This document shows, piece by piece, positions 52,003 through 63,328 of a stretch of DNA of 64,000 nt. The first letter of the stretch is position 1. Each line of letters opens with the position of its first letter. The stretch comes from Torreya grandis (lineage: Eukaryota; Streptophyta; Pinopsida; Cupressales; Taxaceae), in assembly GCA_037957365.1 (NCBI GenBank), contig JARHVA010002373.1:1892501-1956500 (forward strand), read 5' to 3'. The notes under the pieces are model-generated. The model searched no databases, was not told the origin of the DNA, and saw nothing but the letters and a program-made list of their open reading frames with translations. Made by a program: the position numbers and the translations under genes.

Positions 52003-52337
52003 GATTTAATTATGAAAAATAGGGATAACAAATCTGGGTGGAGTGGCCAGTTTGCAGAACAAAAATGGAAAAGGACTGGCCCTGCTTCAGCTTGAGGCTT
52101 CAAACTGCACACTCTTTCCTAACAGCTCTGGTTTTGTAGACCAGATAAAATAATGGAAGTGGAGGAAGATGGTAAGGCTATAATGATAATGGGTAAGACA
52201 TGGAACAGAGTCACTAGAGTCTGTATAATGGATAAGGGTTATAATGATTATGGGTAATACACATGTGATGTTTCAATCTGAAACTTGAGGTTCCAAATTG
52301 CACAACATTACTGTGTCCCCAGTGGAGTTGCCAAAAA
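52003..52337 (-). other. 5' leader and candidate primer-binding site of the gag-only element
   Basis: On the minus strand the LTR is followed within about six bases by TGGCAACTCCACTGGGGAC (complement of 52317-52335), which starts TGG as a primer-binding site should. I could not name the cognate tRNA. The rest of the leader up to the gag ATG has no other feature. Confidence 0.5.
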
Positions 52338-53128
52338 CTTTGGTGAATATTTTGTCGGCTAGCTAACTGGTGACCAAAATAGTTCCTATCACCATAGCAT
52401 AGGGAGATTGGTCATCCAATTTTGTAGGTTTACCACATCCAAAGGGGACAAATCTCTCCTCTCATCAAGGGGAGGTTCCCTATTAAATATGCAGTGCTAT
52501 ATACAATATAAATAAGTAGAAAATAACACATGGGGGCAGAATAAACCATCCATCTCTCTTCTTTCAGAGATGATGCTCACAGACAAAGGAGAAAATCTTG
52601 GTGGAAACACTAAAGGCACTTCTCTTCTTTCAGAAGTGTTCTTGCAGGAAACAACATGAGTTTCTTTCAGGTAGTAAAGGTAACCAAAAGTGTAGAGTAA
52701 CCAACTACCTAAGATGTAGTGCAAAGTCTCCACCTCAACTACCCAAGAGTGAAATACGAAGAAAAATGGGGGCACAAAGTCGTCCCAAGGTCCTTTACAT
52801 AGAAAGAAAATAAAAACACACACTGAAGACAACTATGACATCACAAAGTCTAAAATTAGGTGGCTTCAGACACCTTCCTTATCACTTTCACTAGTTCTGC
52901 TTGTTAAATCAAATAAATAAGAATGCTTTCAGAAGATAGACATAAGAAAAATCTCCTAAGGTATCACAAGATATAATAGCACAAAGTCTGCAAGTAACTT
53001 GCTTTCTCATTTAGTCAAAGAAATATGAATTACAATCTAAGCTCAAAGTCTCAGTAATGCCTTTCAATTTGGGCAAAGTTTCACTTCTAGTAAGGGGAAG
53101 ATCTCCCTTCAAATGATACAAGAGATTA

Positions 53129-53138
53129 CATTATATAG
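53129..53138 (-). promoter_or_regulatory. Candidate TATA box in the 5' LTR
   Basis: CTATATAATG on the minus strand is the counterpart of 47648-47657. It would drive the element transcript if active. Confidence 0.35.
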
Positions 53139-53650
53139 ATTCCTGAGGGAGGCTTGGCACTTTTTCCCATGGAGTGACCCATTCGGCGCATTCAATGCCT
53201 TGGATGCATTCTTGGTCTTGTTAGGAAGGACCATGTTGGAGCAGGGTAGCTACCTTGACTGTGGTGTGTCAATTCATCTCTAGTGCCTCCTCCCAAGCTT
53301 GAATCTCTCATTCCATCACCTGCTCAACCACGTAACTATCTATTCTACCTTTATCTCATAGGGGACAAATAGATGACACTTTTAATGTTTGCAGGCCCCT
53401 AATATCTACCCGACGAACTAATTCACCTACTAGAATTAACTCCTACTATGTTTCCCTCTTTGTCTCTTCCTTCTCTTTGTCTTAGCCTTAGAGTCTTTTG
53501 TACACATTTGGGTCCACACTTTAAGTCTGCTAAAATCAATAGACACTTCATTATGACAAATTTGACATTTATGGGCCCATCTTACTTCCCAGTAACTCTC
53601 TCGTGTCTTTCTTACTTGCCATGGTCACTTTCCACTATGACATAGGTGAG

Positions 53651-54566
53651 GACACGTGGCAACATCCATAGCTTTGAAATAGGCTTATCAGAATAAGCTT
53701 TGAAAGTTGTTAGCAGCTAGAGATGTAGATGCAGACACGTGATAGCTTTTGCTGCACTGGGATGGGACACGTGGTGAGTTCCACGCTTTGAAGCTTTTTC
53801 TAAAACTGCATCTCAGCATGTGACACTTGGCAACATCCATTGCACTTTGAGGCTCAAACCTTTCCCGAAGGGAACTTGCCCTTTGGGGTCTTTAAAAAGG
53901 TCCACTTCCAAATGTCGAGTGTCCCTCTGCGAAGGTGTCTGCCCTTCAGGATCTTCCAAGTAGCCTTTGGGTCTTTGATTTCTTCGGTAGGCTGTTGGTC
54001 CTTTTTTTCCTTTAGATAAAATGTTTGAAGGAATTCCTTCACAATTTGTCTGAAGGAAATCCTTTCCTTGGCTTCATGCATGCCTCTGCATTGTGAGTGC
54101 CCCCTTTTATGACATGTGGTGTCTTCCACCACTTTTAACTAGATACACGTGGCATCTTCTACTGAAACTTACCAGAGACATGTGGCATCTTCCACTATTA
54201 ACACTTGGCAGCATCTGCCTTCTCAAGCCTTTACACAACCATAGAAATGCTTGGGGCTCAGTTGGGCTCTTGTGGATGATGACACTTATTGGCCTCTATT
54301 GATCTCTACTAGGGGCACGTGGCATGATATAAATACGTTTGTTAGTCACACGAATGCAGACACTTGGTGCATTTCACTTCATTTAGTCACTCATCCTCGG
54401 GCCCACCATGGTCTTTGTTTGTAATAGTGAAGCTAAGGGAAGAGACTGTGGATATTGACACTTAGAGGCTCCCAACAAGCTTCAAGAGGGACATGTGGCA
54501 ATATCTACCAATTCACAGAAACAAAGTTTAGTGGGGCTCGATCATCGACATTTGGCAACATTTGCC
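53651..54566. promoter_or_regulatory. Array of about 14 G-box/ABRE-like motifs in the right LTR
   Basis: Copies lie at about 53651, 53734, 53766, 53822, 54111, 54144, 54177, 54200, 54281, 54314, 54359, 54457, 54490 and 54547. Intact CACGTG is at 53651, 53734, 53766, 54144 and 54314. CATGTG variants (54111, 54177, 54490) look like CpG decay of CACGTG, since the left LTR still has CACGTG at the matching places. The array lies upstream of the TATA-like box in element orientation. Confidence 0.7.
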
Positions 54567-54604
54567 TGACTATTTCTTTTGCACATGCTTCTTTTCTTAA
54601 CTGA

Positions 54605-54870
54605 GGCAGCCTTTGAACCTTTGAGCCCAACGCGTTGAACCGATTGAATGTTGAACCTGTTGAATCGATGAACCAAAATGGTTTAAGGTTCAACGGTTAA
54701 AGCTTTTGAGTCTTGTTAAGTGATCGGGGCTGCAGAACCTTGAAATAGTCAAACTTTGAACCTCTACCGAAGCACTTAGCTCTTGTTGATGACATTGAAC
54801 CTTTGAACCCATTGAACCCATTGAATCGAAAAGGTTCAAGTTTTAATGGTTCAATGGTTCAATCCTTGTT
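54605..54870. repeat. TTGAACC/GGTTCAA inverted-repeat region in the right LTR
   Basis: This is the counterpart of 49128-49400, with TTGAACC words followed by GGTTCAATGGTTCAATCC. Confidence 0.7.
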
Positions 54871-55147
54871 TTGATGCTTGCCGATAGACCCTTTTTGATT
54901 CAACCAAAGTGCTGACCCATATCTGAAGGTGACCAAGTATTGGAAACTAGTTCTTTTGATTGAACTCACCTACAGAAGCCTTTGAACCAATTGAACCTAC
55001 TAATCCTTTTACGAAAAAGTTGAGAAAATGATGAAATTGAATGTTCATGAACAAATTTTTGGAAAGGAAAGGAACAATTTTGGCCATGTAGGACCAAAAT
55101 AGTCATATGCTGTTTGAGAAATGAGAAGTCATTTTTCAGGGACAACA

Positions 55148-55152
55148 CTAAT
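55148..55152. repeat. 5-bp target-site duplication of the 8.3-kb element, right copy
   Basis: CTAAT is identical to 46849-46853. Confidence 0.85.
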
Positions 55153-57227
55153 ATAAGTTTTAAAATTGTTAGAACATAATATTTAGGAATTAAATAAAAT
55201 AAATAAAAATAAATTGAAATTGAAAACCAAATCATAATACAAAATTTTTGTGTATAGAAATCATAAATTTATTTGAACCCCTAAGATAAAAATCAAAAAA
55301 GTGATGCTAAAAAAATGTATGGGTTCACCCAAATGTTTTACCCTATTTTTAATTTAACAATAGATGTTTTTGATGCTAATATGATATCAAAATGCTAAAG
55401 ATGCAAAATAATAAAAAAATCTAATTTTGAAAATTGGTAAATATGGAAAATTAATATTTTTTTGGAAAACACTAAGAATAAAATTACTTAGCTAAAATAA
55501 ATATCTATGTTGACTATTTTAGATCTAAAAGTTAAAATTTAAAAAAATAAAAATGTGATTGTGCATACTCAGGATCAAAAACAAAATTTGAAACTATTTC
55601 TGGACAGGTCCATGATTTTTGGATGATAGTGTAGGTCATTCAATTCTATTAATATGGAATTACTCAATTTAATGTGACTAATATGTGACATGATAATTAT
55701 ATTAAAAATATAACTTTGACAATGATATATTAGAAGTATAATCTTAGAATATTCCTAGACAAGACCTTTTTTTAGATGGTAATGTAGGTTACTTGAATCC
55801 ATTGATGAAAAAATTATCTACATTGATTGTAGATAAAATCTAATTATTATATCCTCTGTGCATATGTCTAATGAGTAGGTTGGGATATCATGATTTAGAT
55901 CATACCACACAATTTTTTGCTTACATAATTTTATATTAGAAACCCTAAAGATACTTTTAAAGCTTAAAACCTAAAAAAAAAAATATAAGGGGAGTGTAAT
56001 GAATTGAGTTGAACCCAATCAACCCCTTGATGATTTAATGTTTCTTATTTAGCTAACACTTCAAGGAGAGATATAAATCCCATGTAGTTCTCACACCTTA
56101 ATTTATTGTGAAATTGTGCTCCTTGACAATGTATGTAGCTACAAAAATGGCTTTGATACTTGAAAATGATAGCTCTTAACTTGGTTTGAGATGCTCTAGA
56201 ATTGGCTTATGGCTTTTCCTTTTGAATGATCTTGAATTTGGGAAGAATAGGGCATATTTTCTCAGTGTGCAATAGTTTTAAAGTTACGAATAGATTAAAA
56301 ATTTCCTTTATTTTACCTTGTGAAACACACAGGAATACCCAAAATTATAATTTAAAATTTGGAAACTAGTCTTTATTTAGCACATGATGCGACCACTCTA
56401 GGTGGATAGGCCCACAATATCAGTCTTGTATACCTAGCACATACTAGTCCCAGAAAGTTAGGGACAATTGTCCTTAGATGGGAATAGTTTAAGGATAGTA
56501 TGAAAGAGTTTGATTATTTGAATTAGGAATTCATGTGTGGTAATAATAACATATAAATGGTCAAGCTCACATTTAGATAAATGGATTGAAGGAATGGAAA
56601 ACAAGAGTCATGTATTTGGTCACAAGTCACATGGTTTAAGATATGTCAAGAATTATCAGCTAATTTTTTTCTTCAATCAGATGACTTGTGCCCAAATACA
56701 TTGCTCTATTTTAAGAAATTTAATGGTCTTGGTAAAATTCATCTTATTTAGATGTTGACAATTTCAATCTCAAATTTTATATTTATTTGACTATCATTAG
56801 ATTTTTTTCTTATTTATTGGATAAGTCAATCAAAAAATCATAATGTTTTGGGAATATGGTGGGGTTTGGAACTGCATATTTTTTTATTTAATAATTTTTT
56901 GATCCTAACATAGTGGTGTAACTAGTTTGATGCCATTTGGCACTAGTTTATGAAAACATGGCAGAGAATTTAATGGAATTCTTAATCAACATGGTATGTG
57001 AACATTCTAAGATATGAATAAGGAGATTGATATCTCTCGACATATTTCCTATTTATAATATTATATAATTAAATTACATTGATTATGGTAAAATTTAGAG
57101 GATGAGAAACCCAAACAAGTAGATTACATTTATATCTCTGTACCTACTAAAAAATTCTTAGAGTATTTGTGTGCTAAGTGGATATTATTTAAAAATATCA
57201 TTAAAATAATGACTAAGGGATAGGTTA
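55153..57227. other. Unrecognised AT-rich stretch
   Basis: No gene was recognised. 55600-55860 has two diverged copies of a ~150-bp unit (TGGACAGGTCCATGATTTTT... and TAGACAAGACCTTTTTTTAG..., each followed by GATGGTAATGTAGGT-like text). No domain-like text was found on either strand. Confidence 0.45.
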
Positions 57228-58245
57228 TGTAGTTATGGTTATGGAGTCATATGAATAATTGCCTTAGACTATACAAACAAACAATAAACACACACAAATA
57301 CACATATTTGAGTATAAATCTAGAATATATATATAGATTAGTCCCAACAACAAAATAAAATATTCTTCTAAAGCATAAGCTATAGGCTATCCATGAGCTA
57401 AATATGTAACATGAAAAATTTAATATAATTTTGGAGTCTCTCATATCTCCATGAAAATTCTCAAGATGATAGGAATTATTCACTAGATCACTTCCTTTAT
57501 CTCTTTTTGAAATCTAGAATAATCTCCTCTTTGGCCAGAAGCTAATCTCTTCAATCCAACACAACATCCCAATGTGAGCTAAGCTACTCAAAATGAATCC
57601 CCTCATGCTTTTAAATATGACTTTTAAAGTGTTACATGGATAAAACACTCCATATATAATATCATCTATTAACACATCCAAGGATCCTTACTTTATTTGT
57701 ACATAATAGGATGACAACTTCAGTTATTATGGAATCATGTATTGCATGGAACACTATAATAATATTTACTCTTTATTATAGAATCATAGGTTATTATGGA
57801 GGTTTCATTATTAAATATAAAATGCCTATCATAAAATATATGTATGCATTTATTTCCCATGTGCTTATTTTTTCTTCCCCTGTCTATGTAAGTATTTTGT
57901 AGGTCTAAGTGGCCTCGCAGTCAAATATGTTTAATCCTATGTTAAAAATACTATGTGTCATTTTATTATGCATAATTTCTTTGATATACATGCCTTTTTG
58001 CTTGAATCTATTATTCCTTTAGTGCTACTTAAATTTTTTGCTTACAATGCACCCACATTCTCAAGATACCATGCACCTATGCACCTTGTGATCCTCACAA
58101 GAACAAAAAATTTACAACTAATATAATTGAATAATGACTACATAAATAGGTCCCACCTTCAATTATATGCAATGATATTATTTCTTCAAAACATCCCTAT
58201 GTTTGTGCACTCTTCCTTCCTTCACAAAAATGGATTTTAGAAGAG
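57228..58245 (-). repeat. 3' LTR of the Reina-like element
   Basis: Plus-strand text starts TGTAGTTATGGTTATGG and shares ordered words with 63006-64000: TAGAATATATATA, TATTCTTC(T/C)AA(G/A)GCAT, CATGAGCT/CATGGGCT, TGAATCCCCTCATGC, GGCTTCGCAGTCAAA (here GGCCTCGCAGTCAAA) and CCATTTTATT. The right limit is set only by where the window stops the comparison. Confidence 0.75.
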
Positions 58246-58369
58246 TCTTTGTTGATGAAAAATTATTTAGCACTTCAGATGCTCTTGCATTAAACACCTT
58301 AGGTAAATAAATTATGAGCTCCATCTCATAAGTTTAAATATTTTAGAGTATGGCCATAATGACCAATCT

Positions 58370-58480
58370 ATGTGAAATCTAACCATGTTGAGTTCTCAAT
58401 TGCATGATTATTCCACTTCACCAAATATTTCTTGTATTATTTTCTATGAATCCTCTTCACCATCGTAGAGTCTAATATGG
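58370..58480 (-). pseudogene. Chromodomain at the integrase C-terminus, decayed
   Basis: The minus strand reads K-K-Y-L-V-K-W-N-N, then E-N-S-T-W (about 58385-58440). This is the chromodomain signature (YLVKWxG...TWE) used by chromoviruses to target chromatin. Aromatic W and Y positions are kept. Confidence 0.75.
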
Positions 58481-58639
58481 GTTCTATTTCCTCCTTCCCC
58501 TTTTCTGGTACATATGCTCTTTGATTAGGTAATTGTGGTCTTATCTTATTCTTCCCATCATCATATATCCATTCATGGAGATCATATAAATAAACACATT
58601 GAATATCGGTGATATGTTCATGTCTTTTAGTAGCTTGAT

Positions 58640-59560
58640 CTCATATGCAGTTGTTGAAAATTTAAAGAATAATTTATGTCCTTATTTTATTCATCTTGAG
58701 CTCGATATAGGTTCCCTTCAAAAATATATCCTTGCAAAAATGTTCCATTACTAGGTATCCTACCTCAAATCATTTTCAGCTATGCCTTTCATCTATGTGT
58801 TCCTTAAATTGTAAATTGAATTGCACTAACCTTGTATGCACCTCCTTGTGTATCTTTTGCATATAATCTATTAAATATTCTCCTTATTTTCTTATTCCAT
58901 GTGCCATGTAGATTTTCATTAATTCAAAAAATCCCACTAGAATTATTTCACACATAATTTGAAAAGATGTTTTCCTATGTTACTATTCATATAATTGTTA
59001 TACACAAAATCTATTTACACCAACACCATGTCCCATTGCTTGGGCTTATCTCTAACTAAGCATATCAAAAAATTCTTAGGGCTTATATCCACCACCATTA
59101 GTTTTTACATCAATCTACAAATGGTACGATGAATTTAAATTCAACTTTATCTCCAACTTACTTAACAATGTGTGTTATAAATGGCCTACAAACTTATATC
59201 TCTATCTGATACAATGCTGCACAATAAACCATGCAATCTTACCACTTTATAGAAGAAAAAATTATAAATATTTATTGTGTCACTTGTATTCTTGCATCAA
59301 TGAAGTGAACCATCTTAAAAAAACTTTCAAAATTTAAAAATTTGAAATCATTTCCTCTCTACACTCTTCACAATCCTCACAAAAAACCTAAGCTTATTTC
59401 ATCCCATGGATTCTTTGGTATAGGTAATGGTTGATATAACCTTATGTTACAGATTTTTCCCTTCAGCAATTGGTATATTTTACACTTTTACACATTTTCA
59501 CACATATTTTTTCCCATCCTCATCCAATATTAACATTTTACTAACTTCCCCAATGTCTTA
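58640..59560 (-). pseudogene. Integrase, decayed
   Basis: On the minus strand the core shows F-V-G-H-L, T-L-L-S-K-L-E-I-K-L and N-S-S-Y-H-L (about 59100-59200), matching KFxxxFWxxLxxxLGTxLxxSSxYHPQTDGQ. The C-terminal domain shows F-E-V-G-Y-L-V-M, K-G-T-Y-I-E-L-K-M-N-K-I (about 58680-58775), and ends into the chromodomain. Catalytic residues cannot all be confirmed and stops are frequent. Confidence 0.7.
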
Positions 59561-59689
59561 TCACTTATAAAGTGTCTTTCCAATCCTTTGCTATGTTTCA
59601 CCTTCATTAAGTTTTCACACATTGATCCTTTGGTTATATACAATTGTCATCTTTTGATTAGAATTCCTTATTACATGTGGTATTGCAAA

Positions 59690-60260
59690 CATGATGTATT
59701 GTCCATACCTAATAGAATATGAAAACTCTCTAAGAATCACAAAAATCCTCATCTTAATTGTATAGATCATTCATAGAATCAGATCCCATGACCTCCACTC
59801 ATATTTTTCTCAATACTAGTGCTATCTTGCTTAATAAGTCCAAAATCAAGTTATATTTTTCACTCATGTGCTTCAATACAAATGCATATATTTTTAATAA
59901 TTCCACCCAATTCATGTATCTATGGATTAATGTCCCTTGGATATTGATAAATTATAATGCCTGATGGTATATATACAATGCAAACTCCTTTGGTATTAAA
60001 TAGTGACTCTATTACATCACCATTTGCATAATAACATAAAAATTATGGTCATAAACCAAGTATTTTTGTTTGTCTCAATAAAATTGTCACTAAATTATGT
60101 GATGGGTCTCCCTTCTTAGCTCAAAACTATCCCTATCACTATACCACTCATGTCATAATCTACTTGAAACACTTTGTTGAAATTTTGTAACACCAAAATT
60201 GGTCACTTAATCACCCTCTTCTTTATCTCTTGGAAACTATGCTCAACTTTCTGAGTCCAT
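59690..60260 (-). pseudogene. RNase H domain, decayed
   Basis: The minus strand reads H-S-F-Q-E-I-K, P-I-L-V-L-Q-N-F-N-K-V-F-Q-V-D-Y-D-M-S-G (about 60145-60200, where VDxDASG holds the first catalytic aspartate), I-G-I-V-L-S, E-G-R-P-I-T, and later W-V-E-L-L-K-I-Y-A-F-V-L-K-H (about 59870-59910). The order is that of the gypsy RNase H domain. Confidence 0.75.
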
Positions 60261-60399
60261 AAAAATAACTCGTGATATGCTCTCAATAGTTTCTTGATTT
60301 TTTGTGCACACTATGTTGAAATTTTTGATAAAATTCCTATAAACACTCACCAAACTATGAAAACTCTACACCTCATATGCACTCCTTGTAAATGGCCAC

Positions 60400-61120
60400 T
60401 CCACTATCACATGTACCTTTTCTGGGTCCATCTTTAAACCTTCTAAGGATACCTCAAAACCCAAGTATATGAGCTCCTTTTCATGAAGTTACACTTATTA
60501 ACATTTATTAGAAACCTATCTTTGGGTAACATCTATATCACATTCCATAGATGTGTCAGGTACCCTTCCTTTGTCTTGTTGAACAACATAATAACATTCA
60601 CATATATGATGATATACTTTCCGAAAAATGGATCCAACACTTTGTTCATAAACACCATGAATGTAAGTGTAATATTTTTCAATCCAAATGCCATCACTAG
60701 CCACTCACATAGTCCCTCCTTTATCTTGAAGGCTATATTTCATTCATTGCCTTCCTTGATTCTGATCTAGTGATACTCACTATTTAAAAAAAATATGAGA
60801 AATATATTTTTCCAATTAGGTGGTTCATCAAGTCATCCATGCATTGAAATGGGAATAGTAAATTTATCATGATATTATTGATGGTCCTTGAATTTATGCA
60901 AATATGTACTTTCCTTATTTCTTTAGCATCAATACTTTAGATGCTATGCATATGCTCAAAATTTATTTGATCAATGCTTTGTCCAATAACTCACACATAT
61001 ATCTCTACACCTCTTTATTTTCTTGAGGCATCATTATGTATGCAGACTTGTTTGTAAAAATTTCTCTAGTGATTAAATCCTTATGATGACTATTTTCATT
61101 CATGATAATCCTTTTGGTAG
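60400..61120 (-). pseudogene. Reverse transcriptase, decayed
   Basis: The minus strand reads N-K-S-A-Y-I-M-M-P (about 61030-61055), E-L-L-D-K-A-L-I-K, K-E-G-L-C-E-W-L-V-M-A-F-G-L-K-N (about 60680-60725), F-M-N-K-V-L-D-P-F-F-G-K-Y (about 60610-60650), Y-V-N-V-I-M (60588-60605, where YVDDIL is expected, so the catalytic aspartates are lost) and K-C-N-F-M-K (about 60485). This is a clear Ty3/gypsy palm-thumb order. Confidence 0.8.
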
Positions 61121-61209
61121 GTTGTTCAAAAACATATTGATGAACTCCTTCAATAGCTCCTTCAATTCACATGATAACTCTTCTTTATTATGATCATCCA
61201 TGTACTCTT

Positions 61210-61660
61210 CTTAGGATAGCTTAGGTATAAGTGCAAAATATTCCCTTTCCTTTCATATCCATTAATAACTCCTTACCAAACATAAAAATTACACATGCAC
61301 AAGCACCACTATGCTCCCTTTCTTCCTTATCCTTTAATGGATTCAAAGTGAACTTATATCTATCCTTATTCTAGATATAAATGTTCATTCTCCCTTCATG
61401 TAATATAATATGGGCACACTGTAAAGGCCTCCCTAAGAGTACATGACATACATCCATTGGTATCACATTAAATGATAATTCATCCTAATATTTCCCTATT
61501 CAAAATTTCTTGAGACATTTGTCATTTACCAACACCTTATTGCCATTATGCAACCATGACACCTTGTATGGGTTTAGATGTACTACTTTCTCCAAACCCA
61601 ACTCCTTTACCATTTTTCACGACTAGGTTATCCATGGTGCCACTATCCATGATCACCTGC
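61210..61660 (-). pseudogene. Aspartic protease, decayed, DSG intact
   Basis: The minus strand reads V-I-M-D-S-G-T-M-D-N-L-V (about 61618-61657), keeping the catalytic D-S-G, then P-Y-K-V-S-W-L-H-N-G, I-P-M-D-V-C-H-V-L-L-G-R-P-L-Q (about 61415-61470), E-G-R-M-N-I-Y, Y-K-F-T-L-N-P-L-K and G-K-E-L-L (about 61270). The LLGRP end matches the family well. Confidence 0.8.
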
Positions 61661-61749
61661 AATTTTTACCTCCTAAATTACAAACCATTTAGAAGAGGAT
61701 CTTCAATAAAACCCTAAATATTAGTAGGGCTTCTACATGCTCTTTTCTT

Positions 61750-62980
61750 CATATTTTTTTACCAACCTAATTGACTCATCATATCTATGTGTGACAAAAG
61801 CACCAACATCCATCCTCTAACTGCTATCTTCATTTTGTATCTAAAAGCATTCATGCTCTCTATAAATGATCCATCTACATGTAAAACATGTTCATGGGAA
61901 TATTCTTTGCCTTCCTTGACCAAATCATCCTCACTCTTTATATGGGTAACTTTTATCCCATTACACATGTCCTTATTCTTCATCACACATTTATCTTTGT
62001 TCTTGTGCATGTGTATGTCTACATGTTGCATCATTCTCCCATTTTATATGTAGGTTCTTTCCACCTCTTCCCTCTCCATGTGCAAATGTTACCTTGCATC
62101 ACATGCTACTTTTTTTTATCAATTTGATAAATTATCTTCCACCTTCAACATGAACTGATAGGATTCCTCCATTATTTGGTTTGGAGCTATACTTAGCTCT
62201 TCTTGAATAGAAAATATCAACCCATTCAAGTATCTTGTGACCTTATCCTGATCAACCTTGTTATGACCTAATTTGATGGCGATTTATATAACTCCTCTAT
62301 GTAATCCTTGACCTAAGATATTTTTGCCTCATATTATACAATATTTTGATCAATTCCATCTGGTAGTCTCTAGGAAATAACTCACCCTTCATCTTTGACA
62401 CCATTCTATCCCACCTGACTATATTCAACTTCCTTTTATTTATCTCTTAATTTTTACTTCCTTCCACCATAAAATTGCATGACCCTTAAACTTGGTATGT
62501 ACCAACTTCATGCATTGTGAGTCACTAATATCATAAAACTTAAATTATTATTCCATATTCATGATTCAGACAATGAGATATTTTGCGTTCATACCTAAAG
62601 AAACATGGCACATCCAACTTATGCCTCATCCAATCCACAAGATAGATCTCAAGAGCCTACCCTCACCCACATCCATTTGTGCCTCATCATCTTCAAATTT
62701 TCTATGTTTTGTTTTTATTCTTCAAGGTCACTCAAATCATCATATTTTGAGAACCCTCACCGTATATCCTCTTTAAAAAATGTAAGCATGTTTTCATGAA
62801 AGTAACACATTCTAGACTTCTTCTAGTCTTGCAACCATGTTAACTATCACTATGCCTCTACTAACAACACTTTTGGGTAGCATATTTTCCTTTTTTTCTT
62901 GCGCTAATCCTACTGGTGTAAGTATTTTGATTTCAATCCTATTTAGGTGACTTTATTACATACTTTATGTTATAGGATTA
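61750..62980 (-). pseudogene. gag, decayed
   Basis: The minus strand shows W-D-R-M-V-S-K-M-K-G-E-L-F-P-R-D-Y-Q-M-E-L (about 62365-62430), matching the capsid segment WxxMKxxLxxxFLPxDYxxxL of plant gypsy gag. K/E/T-rich text continues to the protease with many stops. An open stretch of 91 codons is at 61759-62034. No clear zinc knuckle remains. Confidence 0.6.
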
Positions 62981-62990
62981 AAAAACTTCA

Positions 62991-63001
62991 CTCTGATACC
63001 A
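62991..63001 (-). other. Primer-binding site (initiator Met tRNA type)
   Basis: The complement of CTCTGATACCA is TGGTATCAGAG, beside the LTR at 63006. It fixes the element's orientation as minus. Confidence 0.85.
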
Positions 63002-63005
63002 ATCA

Positions 63006-63279
63006 TACAGTCATGGTTAAGAATTCCAAAGAGGAACCTCCTTTGATCATGTAACCAAACAATGCACATAAAAATACACAACTTTGAGAAAAAATTAGAA
63101 TATATATAGATTAGTCATAAAAATAGAATATAATATTCTTCCAAGGCATTAGTTATAGTGTATCCATGGGCTCGAGATGCAACATGAAATATTTACTACA
63201 ATGGTGAAGTCTCTCATAGATCCATGCAAACATTTAAGACTATACTCCTCTCTCCCCTTCCCTCCACCCACCCCTGCCC

Positions 63280-63328
<49 letters not shown>

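Larger units (their letters stand above)
46854..55147 (-). mobile_element. Gag-only LTR retrotransposon with 2.8-kb LTRs, minus strand
   Basis: Two ~2.8-kb LTRs (46854-49656 and about 52338-55147) flank 2.68 kb of internal DNA, with perfect 5-bp CTAAT duplications outside. Read on the minus strand, the LTR termini are TGTTG...CAACA, a short perfect inverted repeat. The 5' LTR is the right-hand one and a primer-binding-like sequence follows it. The internal region contains one gag frame (52002 to 50170) and no protease, RT, RNase H or integrase. The element therefore depended on a helper. The LTRs differ by roughly 5% by eye, mostly transitions, so it is among the younger insertions here. Confidence 0.9.
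52338..55147 (-). repeat. 5' LTR of the gag-only element (right copy)
   Basis: On the minus strand it starts TGTTGTCCCTGAAAAATGAC. Its 3' end reads ...ATATTCACCAAAG beside the primer site, so the terminal CA is degraded here. It aligns with 46854-49656. Confidence 0.9.
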
